Shown one piece after another: positions 35,141-43,440 of a stretch of DNA of 64,000 nucleotides. The translations under genes were made by a program, and so were the position numbers. Source of the DNA: an uncultured Lachnospiraceae bacterium (GTDB lineage: Bacteria; Bacillota; Clostridia; Lachnospirales; Lachnospiraceae); contig CAJUMB010000006.1 of the NCBI GenBank assembly GCA_910587105.1, positions 42,850-106,849 of the forward strand. Direction: 5' to 3'. Position 1 is the first letter of the stretch, and every line of letters begins with the position of its first letter. The notes under the pieces were generated by a model. It ran no database searches. It was not told the DNA's origin and saw only the letters and a program-made list of their open reading frames with translations.

Positions 35141-35848
35141 TTACGAAAATGCCTCTGCCCTTCTGCCGCCTTCCGGCTCAGCAGTGTCTTGGGCCTGCGG
35201 GGGTTCTTTGTTTAAGGACGCCTTCTGGGATTTAGGGTTTTCCCCATTCAGGGACGCATCTTCTGTCTCCGGTTTGTCCCCGCTTAAGGACGCCTCTTCC
35301 GCCTCAGGGGTTTCCCCGGCATCTCCGGTTTCTCCAGCTTCCTGGACCGCGTTCCCTTCCCAGGACGTTTCCGCCCTCCGGTCCGCTTCCAGAGCCCGGG
35401 CTAACTCCGCGTCACCCCCATCATCCTCGTCGTCCAGCTCCAGGGGGTCCTCCCCTTTTTCCAGCCCGCACTGCACCCTCAGGTTATATAAATACTGGTC
35501 TGCAGCCTTCTGGGCAGTCTCAAAAATACCGCTGAGCCTCAGCGCCGCCTCGGCGATGGACCCGGCCTCTACCAGCTGGATCTGACGGCTGGTCTTCCAG
35601 GCCTCCATGTCCTCCCTGAGCTTTTTGATTCTGGCGTCCTTCTGGTCCAGACGCCCTTTGAGCTTATCAATCAGGGCGTCCTTTTCATTCAGCCTTGCCT
35701 TGAGACGCTCATTGGTTTCCTGCATCTGCTGAAGCTGGGCGCTGGTCTCATCAAACTCCGCCTGAAGCTGGAGGTTTTCTTTCCCCTGGGCCACTAAAAG
35801 CTGCAGGAGGTCACGCCGCCGCAGTTTATGGAATTCTTTTTCAGTCAT
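35141..35848 (-). CDS. Coiled-coil protein, first gene of pilus locus B
   Basis: 235 residues. Coiled coil at about 20-85 (LNEKDALIDKLKGRLDQKDA), conserved EAGSIAEAALRLSGIFETAQ near 100, and a long acidic tail with two loose repeats (EEASLSGDKPETE, EDASLNGENPKSQ, QKASLNKEPP). The A paralogue is shorter because it lacks most of this tail. Cytoplasmic; function unknown. It is the first gene after the shared palindrome and a good sigma-A promoter, with an 84-base gap before lepB. Confidence 0.75.
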   Translation of the reverse strand: MTEKEFHKLRRRDLLQLLVAQGKENLQLQAEFDETSAQLQQMQETNERLKARLNEKDALIDKLKGRLDQKDARIKKLREDMEAWKTSRQIQLVEAGSIAEAALRLSGIFETAQKAADQYLYNLRVQCGLEKGEDPLELDDEDDGGDAELARALEADRRAETSWEGNAVQEAGETGDAGETPEAEEASLSGDKPETEDASLNGENPKSQKASLNKEPPQAQDTAEPEGGRRAEAFS

Positions 35849-35880
35849 GTGTCAAGCCCCATTTCCGGAATCCTGCTTTT

Positions 35881-35906
35881 TACCTCATAATGCGTATTAT
35901 GAGGTA
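35881..35906. promoter_or_regulatory. Palindrome before pilus locus B, shared with locus A
   Basis: A perfect inverted repeat with 11-base arms (TACCTCATAAT with ATTATGAGGTA) and a 4-base centre. It lies 32 bases before the first gene, downstream of the promoter at 35941-35969 and so within the transcribed leader. The locus A site at 1205-1230 matches 24 of 26 bases in the same orientation relative to its gene. Either a regulator binding site or a leader hairpin. Confidence 0.65.
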
Positions 35907-35940
35907 TTATATTATCAGACTTCCACATTATAGTTTATTA

Positions 35941-35969
35941 ATTATACTACATATGGTTTTCAGACGCAA
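35941..35969 (-). promoter_or_regulatory. Sigma-A promoter of pilus locus B
   Basis: On the minus strand: TTGCGT, 17-base spacer, TATAAT. The start point would fall near 35934, giving a leader of about 85 bases that contains the palindrome at 35881. A clear equivalent was not found before locus A. Confidence 0.72.
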
Positions 35970-36384
35970 TAAACACTTTGACCAAAATTGAAGCATTATT
36001 TAGCTTACTTGAAGTATATCAAATGAACTGTCAAAAGATGCGTCAAAAACCATACTTAAAAAGGGTCGTTTTGATTTTTTAGAGCGTGTAATTTTAACGC
36101 CCTAATCATTATATGCAGCACTATGCATCATGGATATACTTGATTTCCAAATCTGATGCTGCAGCCGTTCTGTCTGCTGTGTATCTTTTTTAAACGATTA
36201 CCTGTCTTCATGCACCATGCTGCCAGCACAATATATCCCTCCACTTCTAAAATACCTTACCCTATAAATTTCACTTTAACGTTCCTGCTATATTTAATAT
36301 CGGTTAAACTCCTGCAAAATATAATCGTCACTTCATCAGAATTTATATTATTTTTCTCCGGTATTATCAGAATTTTTATATTTA
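35970..36384. other. AT-rich gap without gene
   Basis: No coding frame with a ribosome binding site and no RNA gene was seen. The stretch separates the locus B promoter from the terminator of the Septu operon; both genes point away from or toward it on the minus strand (Septu transcript enters from the right, locus B transcript leaves to the left). Confidence 0.5.
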
Positions 36385-36426
36385 GCACTTAAACAAAGCC
36401 GGAACCCTGTTTGGAATCCCGGCCTG
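36385..36426 (-). terminator. Probable terminator after ptuB
   Basis: On the minus strand a GCCGGGA stem pairs with TTCCGGC (one G-T pair) and is followed by TTTGTTTAAG. It lies about 100 bases after the ptuB stop codon. Confidence 0.55.
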
Positions 36427-36525
36427 CGTCCTTTATTTATGCAGTTCATTTCAGCAAAGCTGCGGAGCAGCCATCTATGACTTTAAATATTAAAGAATAT
36501 GTATCAGCCATTTTCCAGCCTGCTG

Positions 36526-37269
36526 TCACAGTCCTCGTTTCCGAAGCTGATTATATTTTTTATTCAAAAAGTATAAAAGCACTCCTGCAAACTCCTGCCG
36601 CTGCAGCTCCATCTCTATTTCACGAATCAGCTTTTTGATCTTTGCGGAGGTGCACATTCCCTTATCACTCAATTTTTTGATAACTCTTTTATAACGCAGA
36701 TATGCATCCTTTCTTCCTTTCACCAATTCTGTAGCCGTATCCGCGATAAATTGATCGTTTTTCCACTTTCCATTCAGACTCAGTATTTTAATATCATTTT
36801 CCATACCTTCGTCTCTGGGGCCGGTTTTGATAAACCCTTCCTTATCATATATAATCTTTTTCATCTGCTGACAGTCTGTAGGCGAAACTGTCAGCTCACT
36901 TTTGCTTCCTTTGCCGGCGTCACAGCATAAGACTTTCCGCCCTCCGCCCTTCCAGCTTCTCCCTCCATCGCAGACAGCCAGCATATTTCCATAATCCAAC
37001 GCCCGCTCTTTATCCTTACTCAGGGGATACCAATGTTCAATGGTTGTATTCCGCCCGTCATTTTTAATTCTCCGCATACAATAGGCACAAAGATAATGCT
37101 GTTCCTCAAGCAGTCTTTCCCGGATCACCTCTTTTGGCAGCTGATCAAATTTCTCACGAATTGCTTTCGTATCTCCTGCTTTTATTTTTTTCCACTCCTG
37201 ACTGCTTTTTATTTCACTCACCATATGTGCCATCTGCCGGGGCGGCGGGCCCTTTTTTATATAAATCAT
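36526..37269 (-). CDS. ptuB: PtuB-like HNH endonuclease of a Septu defence system
   Basis: 247 residues. HNH core: Cys61-x2-Cys64 (CAYCMRR), IEHWYPLSK with His79, and DYGNMLAVCDGG with Asn95, plus further Cys residues (CCDAG) that may bind zinc. The N-terminal part (EQHYLCAYC) and the family pattern match the HNH partner of Septu ATPases (TIGR02646-like). It is expected to cut nucleic acid when the ATPase PtuA senses phage infection. The start is ATG 37269, seven bases after GAGG; TTG at 37275 is the alternative. The ptuA stop lies three bases before the ATG, so the genes are coupled. Confidence 0.85.
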   Translation of the reverse strand: MIYIKKGPPPRQMAHMVSEIKSSQEWKKIKAGDTKAIREKFDQLPKEVIRERLLEEQHYLCAYCMRRIKNDGRNTTIEHWYPLSKDKERALDYGNMLAVCDGGRSWKGGGRKVLCCDAGKGSKSELTVSPTDCQQMKKIIYDKEGFIKTGPRDEGMENDIKILSLNGKWKNDQFIADTATELVKGRKDAYLRYKRVIKKLSDKGMCTSAKIKKLIREIEMELQRQEFAGVLLYFLNKKYNQLRKRGL

Positions 37270-37271
37270 TC

Positions 37272-38552
37272 TCAATCCTCTATCCAGCGGTTCAGCTGCA
37301 GTTCGTCTTTTGCTCCTTTTACGTCCATATGGTCTTCTCCCAGAAGTTCCTCCATCTTTCCAATCATCATTTCAGCACTTTCTAATTCATCTTTTTGAAT
37401 CGCTTCATCAAACTGTTCGAATATTTCTTTTATCTCCCGGGGTTTCTCCGTCGTCCCCTGGCGGAGCTTCAGCACCTCCTGCACCGAATATCCATACGCA
37501 TCTTTCAGATACATAACCTCCTGATCCTCCCCAATCCATACCATCTGCCGATTTTTACAGGAAGATATCACAATGGGCGAATGTGTTGCCAGAATAAACT
37601 GAATATTGGGAAATGTTTCTTCCAGTGCGCCCACAATGTTCCACTGCCATTTGGGATGCAGATGCATATCAACCTCATCAATCAACACGATTCCCTCTGT
37701 ATTTTTCAGATTTTCCGATTGTTCTGGATTCAGCAGTGCAAGTCTGTATGCCAGATTCATGACTATCCACAAAAGTGACTGATAACCGGCACTTAGATTG
37801 GACACCGGCATAGCCATATCTCCCTGCCGATATACCAGCTGTTCTAATTGACTGGAATAATAGATATCCGGGGCGGTCTCCAAATTATCTATTTTTTTCA
37901 TAAAAGCTGCCACAATCCCTTTGAAGGCTTCATATTCTTTAATTTCACGCTTTTTTTGAAAAGCATTCAGCTCCATTTTCAGACACCATGCCCGTATTCC
38001 CCCTATGTCCAGGGAATAATCAAGACACCCGATATACCCGCAGCGTCTGTCGTTTAATTTTTTCTTCAAATCTTTCTCTGCACTGCCTCTGCTGGACGGC
38101 CAGCTTCTGGCATCACTTTGAAAGCTGATCAAAGGCAGGACAGCACTTGAGTCATTTGATATGGTCCTCATCCACTTTTCAATACCGTCATCCTCCATTT
38201 TAGTCCGGCTGTACCCATTCTCGTCCTTGCGAATCCTCTTCCAATGAAACTCCTGCTGTTCTCTTTTCAATGTGCAGGCAATCTCCACTGGAGTTACGTA
38301 ATGAATTTCCGACGAGGCATCCCCTCGTTCTTCCATATAAAAATGGATGTCACTCTGCTGGATGCCTTTAACCGAAACATCCTGCACCCCTTTCAACATT
38401 CCGCACAAACCTGAAGTAATGGCTTCCAACACAGATGTTTTCCCTGCTCCATTATCGCCGATCAGAAGATTTACACCAGGTGTAAATTCAAGTTCCATCT
38501 CTTTTACTGCTTTAAAATTCTTTATAGAAATCTGCTGAAAATACATATACAT
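37272..38552 (-). CDS. ptuA: PtuA-like AAA/ABC-type ATPase of a Septu defence system
   Basis: 426 residues. N-terminal IKNFKAVKEMELEF and Walker A GDNGAGKTS (32-40); a middle coiled and beta-rich part; the signature MPVSNLSAGYQSL; Walker B IVLIDEVDMHLHPKWQW and the H-loop FILATHSPIVISS. This is the SMC-like ATPase plan of PtuA (AAA_21/AAA_23). There is no TOPRIM domain, which separates it from OLD nucleases. Together with the HNH gene directly downstream it makes a complete two-gene Septu operon. ATG 38552 follows GGAAAGG. No reverse transcriptase is nearby, so it is not a retron system. Confidence 0.85.
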   Translation of the reverse strand: MYMYFQQISIKNFKAVKEMELEFTPGVNLLIGDNGAGKTSVLEAITSGLCGMLKGVQDVSVKGIQQSDIHFYMEERGDASSEIHYVTPVEIACTLKREQQEFHWKRIRKDENGYSRTKMEDDGIEKWMRTISNDSSAVLPLISFQSDARSWPSSRGSAEKDLKKKLNDRRCGYIGCLDYSLDIGGIRAWCLKMELNAFQKKREIKEYEAFKGIVAAFMKKIDNLETAPDIYYSSQLEQLVYRQGDMAMPVSNLSAGYQSLLWIVMNLAYRLALLNPEQSENLKNTEGIVLIDEVDMHLHPKWQWNIVGALEETFPNIQFILATHSPIVISSCKNRQMVWIGEDQEVMYLKDAYGYSVQEVLKLRQGTTEKPREIKEIFEQFDEAIQKDELESAEMMIGKMEELLGEDHMDVKGAKDELQLNRWIED

Positions 38553-38576
38553 CTACCTTTCCGTGAAAACAGGACA

Positions 38577-38592
38577 TGTCTGTTTACAGACA
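38577..38592. promoter_or_regulatory. Inverted repeat before ptuA
   Basis: TGTCTGT-TT-ACAGACA, a perfect 7-base dyad, lies in the short gap between the truncated AAA gene and ptuA. It could be an operator for the defence genes or a small hairpin. No consensus promoter is visible in the gap. Confidence 0.35.
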
Positions 38593-38599
38593 AATCAGC

Positions 38600-40069
38600 T
38601 CACACAACCGCTTCAATGATCATTTTACCACCAATGAATCTTTCATAAACACCAATCTGCTTTTTCTTGTTAAAATTAAAGCTTATGAGATACCCTTTAT
38701 TTTTCCCATAGTCATTCAGATATCCGATCAGCTGTTCCCTGCCCTGTCTGTTATATTCTTCACCCCGCCAGATTTTCATCTCAATTACATACTGTTCCCC
38801 GTGGTAATCCACAACCACATCTGTACGCCTGAGTTCTCTGGTCCGGGATTCAATGTAATAGTTTCCGGCTCCATTGATAATCGGCCTCAGGTATAGCAGG
38901 AAATACTTTCTCCCTTCTTCTTCCAAAAATGATATTTCTCTGTCATGGTATATGCTGCTGAAATGTTCTACAAATTTTTCCAGGACCCGCCTCATATTCA
39001 AATGTCCTTCCACAACAAACTGGTTTTTATCCAGAAGGGAGGCTTTGTACATCTCCTGTTCCTGCATTTCTGCCGTGGAGAGATACCAGTTGTAAAGCCT
39101 GGTCTCAAATATACGGTTTGCTATTACAGCATTGCCATCCTGATTGCGTATAAAGCCCAGCATTGCCGCCATATCAACGGCTGGGTCGTCTGGGTTATAG
39201 GCAATGCTCTTTCCCGTAAACAGCATTGTCTGCAGCATGCTGTCCAATTTGGGATATTCCGCCAGCTTTCCGGACAGAGAATCAAAAAGGGGATTTTTCT
39301 CAGTGAGTATCAGACGGACCGCTTCACGAAATCCCTCTCCTGTCCATACTGTCCCGTTTTTCTGGAACTGTTTTTTGTTCTCCTGATTTTTATCTATCAG
39401 TTTACACAGCCGGGATATGAGGAAGGGATACCCTGCGGTGTAATCGTACAAATAACCGGCTATCTTGGGCACATCCATTCCCGTGTGGTGGTCTTCCTCG
39501 TATTCTTCCAGCATCCCGGCTATCTCTTCTACAGAAAAACTCATATCCACATCAAAGTCTGCCGCGATATTCCATGGACTGTTCACTTTATGTTCTTCAT
39601 TTCCACGGATTTTCTGTCTTATGTTCCGAACATCATAGACTCCTGCCAGAATCACTGATTGAAACGCTGCCCTATCTTTCAGCTCCCGGTCCAGATAACT
39701 GTTTCGCAGCTGTGCAAGGAAATCAAGAAACACCTGATTATCTGAGGCGCTGTCCACTTCATCGATAAGCAGCACCACAGGCTTTTTGCTCCTTTCACAG
39801 AAATCCAGCAGTACCACAAACAACTCCCGCAGATTCATCCCTGTTTTTTCCACAGCTTCCAGAGCTTCTAAACCCTCTTTTCCACATATTTCTTCTTTTA
39901 TCATACGCCTGGCCTCTCTGGAAAACTCCTCCGCAAATGCCCGGCTGAAGCTTCTCTCATTTTCGAAACAAGCCTGGCTGAATTTCTGGAAATCCAGACT
40001 GATCACCAGATAATTTCCCTCTATTGCTTCGGCCAGCCCGGCAAGAGTATAATCCTGCACCTCGCGCAT
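38600..40069 (-). pseudogene. AAA-like/PD-(D/E)XK protein missing its P-loop end
   Basis: 489 residues remain. Intact relatives (AAA-ATPase-like, DUF1703/PD-(D/E)XK-type) start with a Walker A motif such as RQYGKTT about 30-50 residues before the LVISLDFQ stretch; here that stretch is at residue 21 and the P-loop is absent. Walker B is present (PVVLLIDEVDSAS, about 95-110). The C-terminus has a nuclease-like core: RTDVVVDYHGEQYVIEMKIW and REQLIGYL. An in-frame stop comes directly before ATG 40069, and a 58-base inverted repeat starts at 40077, so the 5' end was probably lost by insertion or deletion. Without a P-loop it should not hydrolyse ATP. These proteins are common in Firmicutes, with no proven role. 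Confidence 0.75.
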
Positions 40070-40076
40070 CTTTTTT

Positions 40077-40134
40077 CAGAACTGCATGTAGATAATCTGC
40101 GGCTTGCGCGCAGGTTATTTACATACAGTTCTTG
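40077..40134. repeat. 58-base imperfect inverted repeat
   Basis: Arms of 25-26 bases (beginning CAGAACTGCATGTAGATAAT and ending GTTATTTACATACAGTTCTTG) pair with three mismatches around a short GC centre. It sits between the truncated AAA gene and the nfnB terminator. The size and shape suggest a small palindromic mobile repeat (MITE or REP-like) or a large RNA hairpin. No target-site duplication could be identified by eye. Confidence 0.55.
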
Positions 40135-40170
40135 AAAGAAAACTCCACTCTGGTGAGTGGAGTTTCTTCT
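40135..40170 (-). terminator. Terminator after nfnB
   Basis: On the minus strand: AAACTCCACTC, 4-base loop, GAGTGGAGTTT, then TTCTTTC. Perfect 11-base stem about 15 bases after the nfnB stop codon. Confidence 0.85.
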
Positions 40171-40182
40171 ATATTAATACTA

Positions 40183-41601
40183 TTATCCTTTTAAATATTC
40201 GTCAATGGCTTTCGCTGCTGTCTTCCCGGCTCCCATAGCTGAGATTACCGTAGCCGCGCCAGTCACTGCATCGCCGCCTGCATAAACACCTTTTCTGGAT
40301 GTTGCTCCAGTGGTTTCTTCCACGATAAATCCGCCATGACGGTTTACTTCCAGCCCTTCTGTTGTGGATTTAATCAGCGGATTGGGGGAAGTTCCGATGG
40401 AGATTACCACGGTGTCCACATCCAGCAGGAATTCACTGCCCGGGATGGGTACAGGTCTGCGCCGTCCGTTTTCATCCGGCTCGCCCAGTTCCATCTGAAT
40501 ACATCTCATGCCTGTGACAAATCCGTTTTTGGGATCTCTCTTGTCGTCCGGATTTTCATAGCCCAAAATTTCAATAGGGTTGTTCAGCAGACGGAAGTCG
40601 ATTCCTTCCTCAATGGCATGTTCTACTTCCTCTTTCCTGGCAGGAAGTTCTTCCATAGAACGGCGGTATACAATGTATACTTTGTCTGCGCCCAGACGCA
40701 GCGCTGTTCTTGCTGCATCCATGGCCACATTGCCGCCGCCTACCACAGCTACCCTGCCGCCTTTCATGATCGGTGTAACCGGATCATCTTTATAGGCTTT
40801 CATCAAGTTGGAACGGGTGAGGAATTCGTTGGCTGAGTACACGCCTTTATAAGCCTCTCCCGGTATTCCCATAAAGTTGGGAAGTCCCGCCCCGGAACCG
40901 ATAAACACTGCATCGTATCCTTTTTCAAACAGTTCGTCTACTGTAAGCGTCTTTCCGATTATAATATTAGTTTCCACATCAACGCCCAGGTCTTTTAAGT
41001 TATCCACTTCTTTCTGGACGATTGCTTTCGGAAGACGGAACTCCGGTATCCCGTATACCAGCACACCGCCTGCAGTATGTAATGCCTCGAACACAGTCAC
41101 TTTATAGCCTTTTCTCGCCAGATCTCCGGCACAGGTCAGTCCGGAAGGTCCGGAACCCACTACAGCCACACGCTTTCCATTAGATGCTGCCGGAACAGGT
41201 TTCTCCGTATTGTGCTCATTATGCCAGTCAGCCACAAAACGTTCCAGACGTCCGATGCCTACCGGGTCGCCCTTTTTCCCCCTGACACATTCACACTCGC
41301 ATTGTGATTCCTGAGGACATACACGCCCGCACACAGCCGGAAGGGAGGAAGACTGGCTGATAATCTGGTAAGCTCCCTCAAAATCAGATTCTTTTATTTT
41401 TTCTATAAACTCAGGAATGTGAATATTCACCGGGCATCCGTTTACGCAGGGACTGTTTTTACAGTTCAGACAGCGGCGCGCTTCATCCACTGCTGTCTCC
41501 TGGGTATATCCCAGGGCTACTTCCTGGAAATTTCCGGCCCGCACTTTGGGTTCCTGGGTTGGCATGGGATTTTTTACTTTGCTTTTATTTACATCGGCCA
41601 T
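40183..41601 (-). CDS. nfnB: NfnB: NADPH-binding large subunit of the electron-bifurcating Fd:NADP oxidoreductase
   Basis: 472 residues. N-terminal [4Fe-4S] domain with CLNCKNSPCVNGCPVN (Cys44/47/52/56) and CPQESQCECECVRG; FAD-binding GSGPSGLTCAGDLARKGY (about 150); NADPH-binding GGGNVAMDAARTALRLGADK (about 285) and YRRSMEELPARKEEVEHA; terminal FAD block GGDAVTGAATVISAMGAGK. This is the GltD/GltA-like fold, also annotated as glutamate synthase small subunit. Its adjacent partner is an NfnA-type gene, and no large glutamate synthase subunit is present, so bifurcating transhydrogenase (NADH and ferredoxin to NADPH) is the better reading. The ATG directly abuts the nfnA stop codon and its ribosome binding site (AGGAGG) lies in nfnA. 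Confidence 0.87.
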   Translation of the reverse strand: MADVNKSKVKNPMPTQEPKVRAGNFQEVALGYTQETAVDEARRCLNCKNSPCVNGCPVNIHIPEFIEKIKESDFEGAYQIISQSSSLPAVCGRVCPQESQCECECVRGKKGDPVGIGRLERFVADWHNEHNTEKPVPAASNGKRVAVVGSGPSGLTCAGDLARKGYKVTVFEALHTAGGVLVYGIPEFRLPKAIVQKEVDNLKDLGVDVETNIIIGKTLTVDELFEKGYDAVFIGSGAGLPNFMGIPGEAYKGVYSANEFLTRSNLMKAYKDDPVTPIMKGGRVAVVGGGNVAMDAARTALRLGADKVYIVYRRSMEELPARKEEVEHAIEEGIDFRLLNNPIEILGYENPDDKRDPKNGFVTGMRCIQMELGEPDENGRRRPVPIPGSEFLLDVDTVVISIGTSPNPLIKSTTEGLEVNRHGGFIVEETTGATSRKGVYAGGDAVTGAATVISAMGAGKTAAKAIDEYLKG

Positions 41602-42456
41602 TTATTTTACCTCCTTCTGATAGAGGTTACAGGTTTCTTCATATGCATGTCTCTCAAAATCCCGGTACATACTGCCCCTGGACATTGCCTCGTCAAAATC
41701 CACCTCATATCCGTTGAAATCCGGCCCGTCTACACAGGCAAACTTTGTCACTTTCTTATCTCCCTGGGTCAGGGTCAGGCGGCATCCCCCGCACATTCCC
41801 GTCCCATCAATCATAATGGGATTCATAGAAACCACACAGGGGATTCCCGTGGGCCGCACAGCCTCCACCACAAACTTCATCATAATCAGGGGACCGATGG
41901 TAATCACCTGGTCAAACTTCTCCCCATTGGCAAACATTTCTTCCAGAGGGATACAGACATTTCCCTGTCTTCCATAAGAACCGTCATCTGTCATAACCAC
42001 CAGATTGTCTGACGCCGCTTTGAACTCATCTTCAAGAATCAGCAGATCTTTGGAACGGAAACCGATGATAGAGGTCACTTCGCATCCCATCTCATGCAGC
42101 TTCTGGGTAATGGGCAGTGCTATGGCACACCCAACGCCGCCGCCTACGATACAGACTTTCTTCAGTCCCTCCACATGAGTAGCCACTCCCAGAGGTCCGG
42201 CAAAATCCTGAATAAACTCTCCCTCTTCCTTGTGATTGAGCCTCTCTGTGGTAGCGCCTACAATCTGGAAAATAATCTTTACAGTACCTTTTTCCCTGTC
42301 GTATCCTGCAACTGTAAGCGGTATGCGTTCCCCTTCTTCATCTACCCGCAGGATAATAAACTGCCCTGGTTCTGCTTTTGCAGCAACAAACGGGGCTTCG
42401 ATGTCCATCATCGTGACGGATGGGTTCAGACAGGCTTTTTTTACAATTTTATACAT
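41602..42456 (-). CDS. nfnA: NfnA: FAD/[2Fe-2S] small subunit of the same enzyme
   Basis: 284 residues, ferredoxin-NADP reductase family. FAD/NAD domain with KVCIVGGGVGCAIALPI (about 105-120); [2Fe-2S] block GTGMCGGCRLTLTQG ... FACVDGPDF (about 220-250). It matches the sulfide dehydrogenase/dihydroorotate dehydrogenase electron-transfer type proteins that pair with the GltA-like subunit. Role: takes electrons from NADH, splits them to ferredoxin and NADP via the NfnB subunit, or runs the reverse. First gene of the operon, with a ribosome binding site AGGAGG (reverse of CCCTCC/CTCCTT) just before ATG 42456. Confidence 0.87.
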   Translation of the reverse strand: MYKIVKKACLNPSVTMMDIEAPFVAAKAEPGQFIILRVDEEGERIPLTVAGYDREKGTVKIIFQIVGATTERLNHKEEGEFIQDFAGPLGVATHVEGLKKVCIVGGGVGCAIALPITQKLHEMGCEVTSIIGFRSKDLLILEDEFKAASDNLVVMTDDGSYGRQGNVCIPLEEMFANGEKFDQVITIGPLIMMKFVVEAVRPTGIPCVVSMNPIMIDGTGMCGGCRLTLTQGDKKVTKFACVDGPDFNGYEVDFDEAMSRGSMYRDFERHAYEETCNLYQKEVK

Positions 42457-42535
42457 TGCTTGTATGCCCTCCTTGTGTTTTGGATAAGAATTTATTGAAA
42501 AACTCTTATAGTTTTATATGGTTATAAACCAAATA

Positions 42536-42558
42536 CCCCGCAATGTAACACTGCGGGG
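42536..42558 (-). terminator. Terminator after the ABC importer operon
   Basis: CCCCGCA and TGCGGGG form a 7-base GC stem. On the minus strand ATTTGGTTT follows. It sits 114 bases after the ATPase gene stop and upstream of nfnA. Confidence 0.6.
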
Positions 42559-42672
42559 CATTGGCTTTTTCAGCTTTGTTTTGTTTCTGGTTTTTTCATC
42601 TTTCTATTACGTAAAACAGCATAATCATTATATGTCAGATTTCTGCTTTTGTCAATAGCGTTGAGGGGAATT

Positions 42673-43419
42673 TTATTCAAACGATAAAGTATCCAAAAAC
42701 CTTTTAGCCCGCTCTGTCTCCGGCTGGGTGAAAAACTGTTCCGGAGCTGACATTTCCACGATCTCCCCTCCGTCCAGAAATACAATTCTGTCTGCCACTG
42801 CCCGGGCAAACTGCATTTCATGGGTAACGATTACCATGGTAGACCCTTCTTTGGCAAGCTCCAGCATAACGTCCAGCACCTCCCGCACCATCTCCGGGTC
42901 CAGAGCCGCTGTCACCTCGTCAAACAGCAGAATCTCCGGCTTCATGATCAGAGCCCTCACGATTGCCACTCTCTGCTTCTGGCCTCCGGACAGCTGACGG
43001 GGATACGCGTCCTTTTTATCCAGCAGTCCCACCCGGTCCAGTAACTGCTCTGCGTCTTTCTCCGCCTCTTTTTTCTCTTTCTTCTGCACTTTCAACGGCC
43101 CCAGCAAAATATTGTTCATCACTGTCATATGAGGAAACAGCTCATAGCTCTGGAATACCATCCCTATTTTCTGGCGGACTTCACTCCATTTTGTCTTGGG
43201 ATCGGTGATCACCTTTCCATCCAGACGTATTTCCCCTGACTGGATCTGTTCCAGCCCGTTCATGCACCGCAGGAATGTACTCTTCCCGCACCCGGACGGG
43301 CCGATTAACACCAGCACTTCCCCTTTGTGTATATCCAGTGATACATCTTTTAACACTGCTCCGTTACCATAATCTTTATGAAGATGATGGATTTCCAGCA
43401 ATTTCTCCTGACCTTCCAC
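42673..43419 (-). CDS. Amino-acid-type ABC transporter ATP-binding protein
   Basis: 248 residues, GlnQ/HisP family. Walker A GPSGCGKST (about 38-46), Q-loop MVFQSYELFPHMTVM, signature LSGGQKQRVAIVRALI, Walker B EILLFDEVTAALDPE and the switch His in VTHEMQFARAV. It powers polar amino acid uptake with the two permeases upstream. ATG 43419 comes 21 bases after the permease stop. The transported amino acid cannot be told from the ATPase. No periplasmic-type binding protein gene occurs in this operon. Confidence 0.92.
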   Translation of the reverse strand: MEGQEKLLEIHHLHKDYGNGAVLKDVSLDIHKGEVLVLIGPSGCGKSTFLRCMNGLEQIQSGEIRLDGKVITDPKTKWSEVRQKIGMVFQSYELFPHMTVMNNILLGPLKVQKKEKKEAEKDAEQLLDRVGLLDKKDAYPRQLSGGQKQRVAIVRALIMKPEILLFDEVTAALDPEMVREVLDVMLELAKEGSTMVIVTHEMQFARAVADRIVFLDGGEIVEMSAPEQFFTQPETERAKRFLDTLSFE

Positions 43420-43440
43420 GAAATTCTCCTCCCTGCGCCA

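Noticed and set aside
36526..38552. Retron-type system
   Set aside because: ATPase plus HNH genes also occur in retron operons, but no reverse transcriptase or msr/msd-like RNA region is seen nearby.
40183..41601. Glutamate synthase small subunit
   Set aside because: The fold fits, but there is no large subunit gene and the partner gene is of the NfnA type, so NfnB is the better call.
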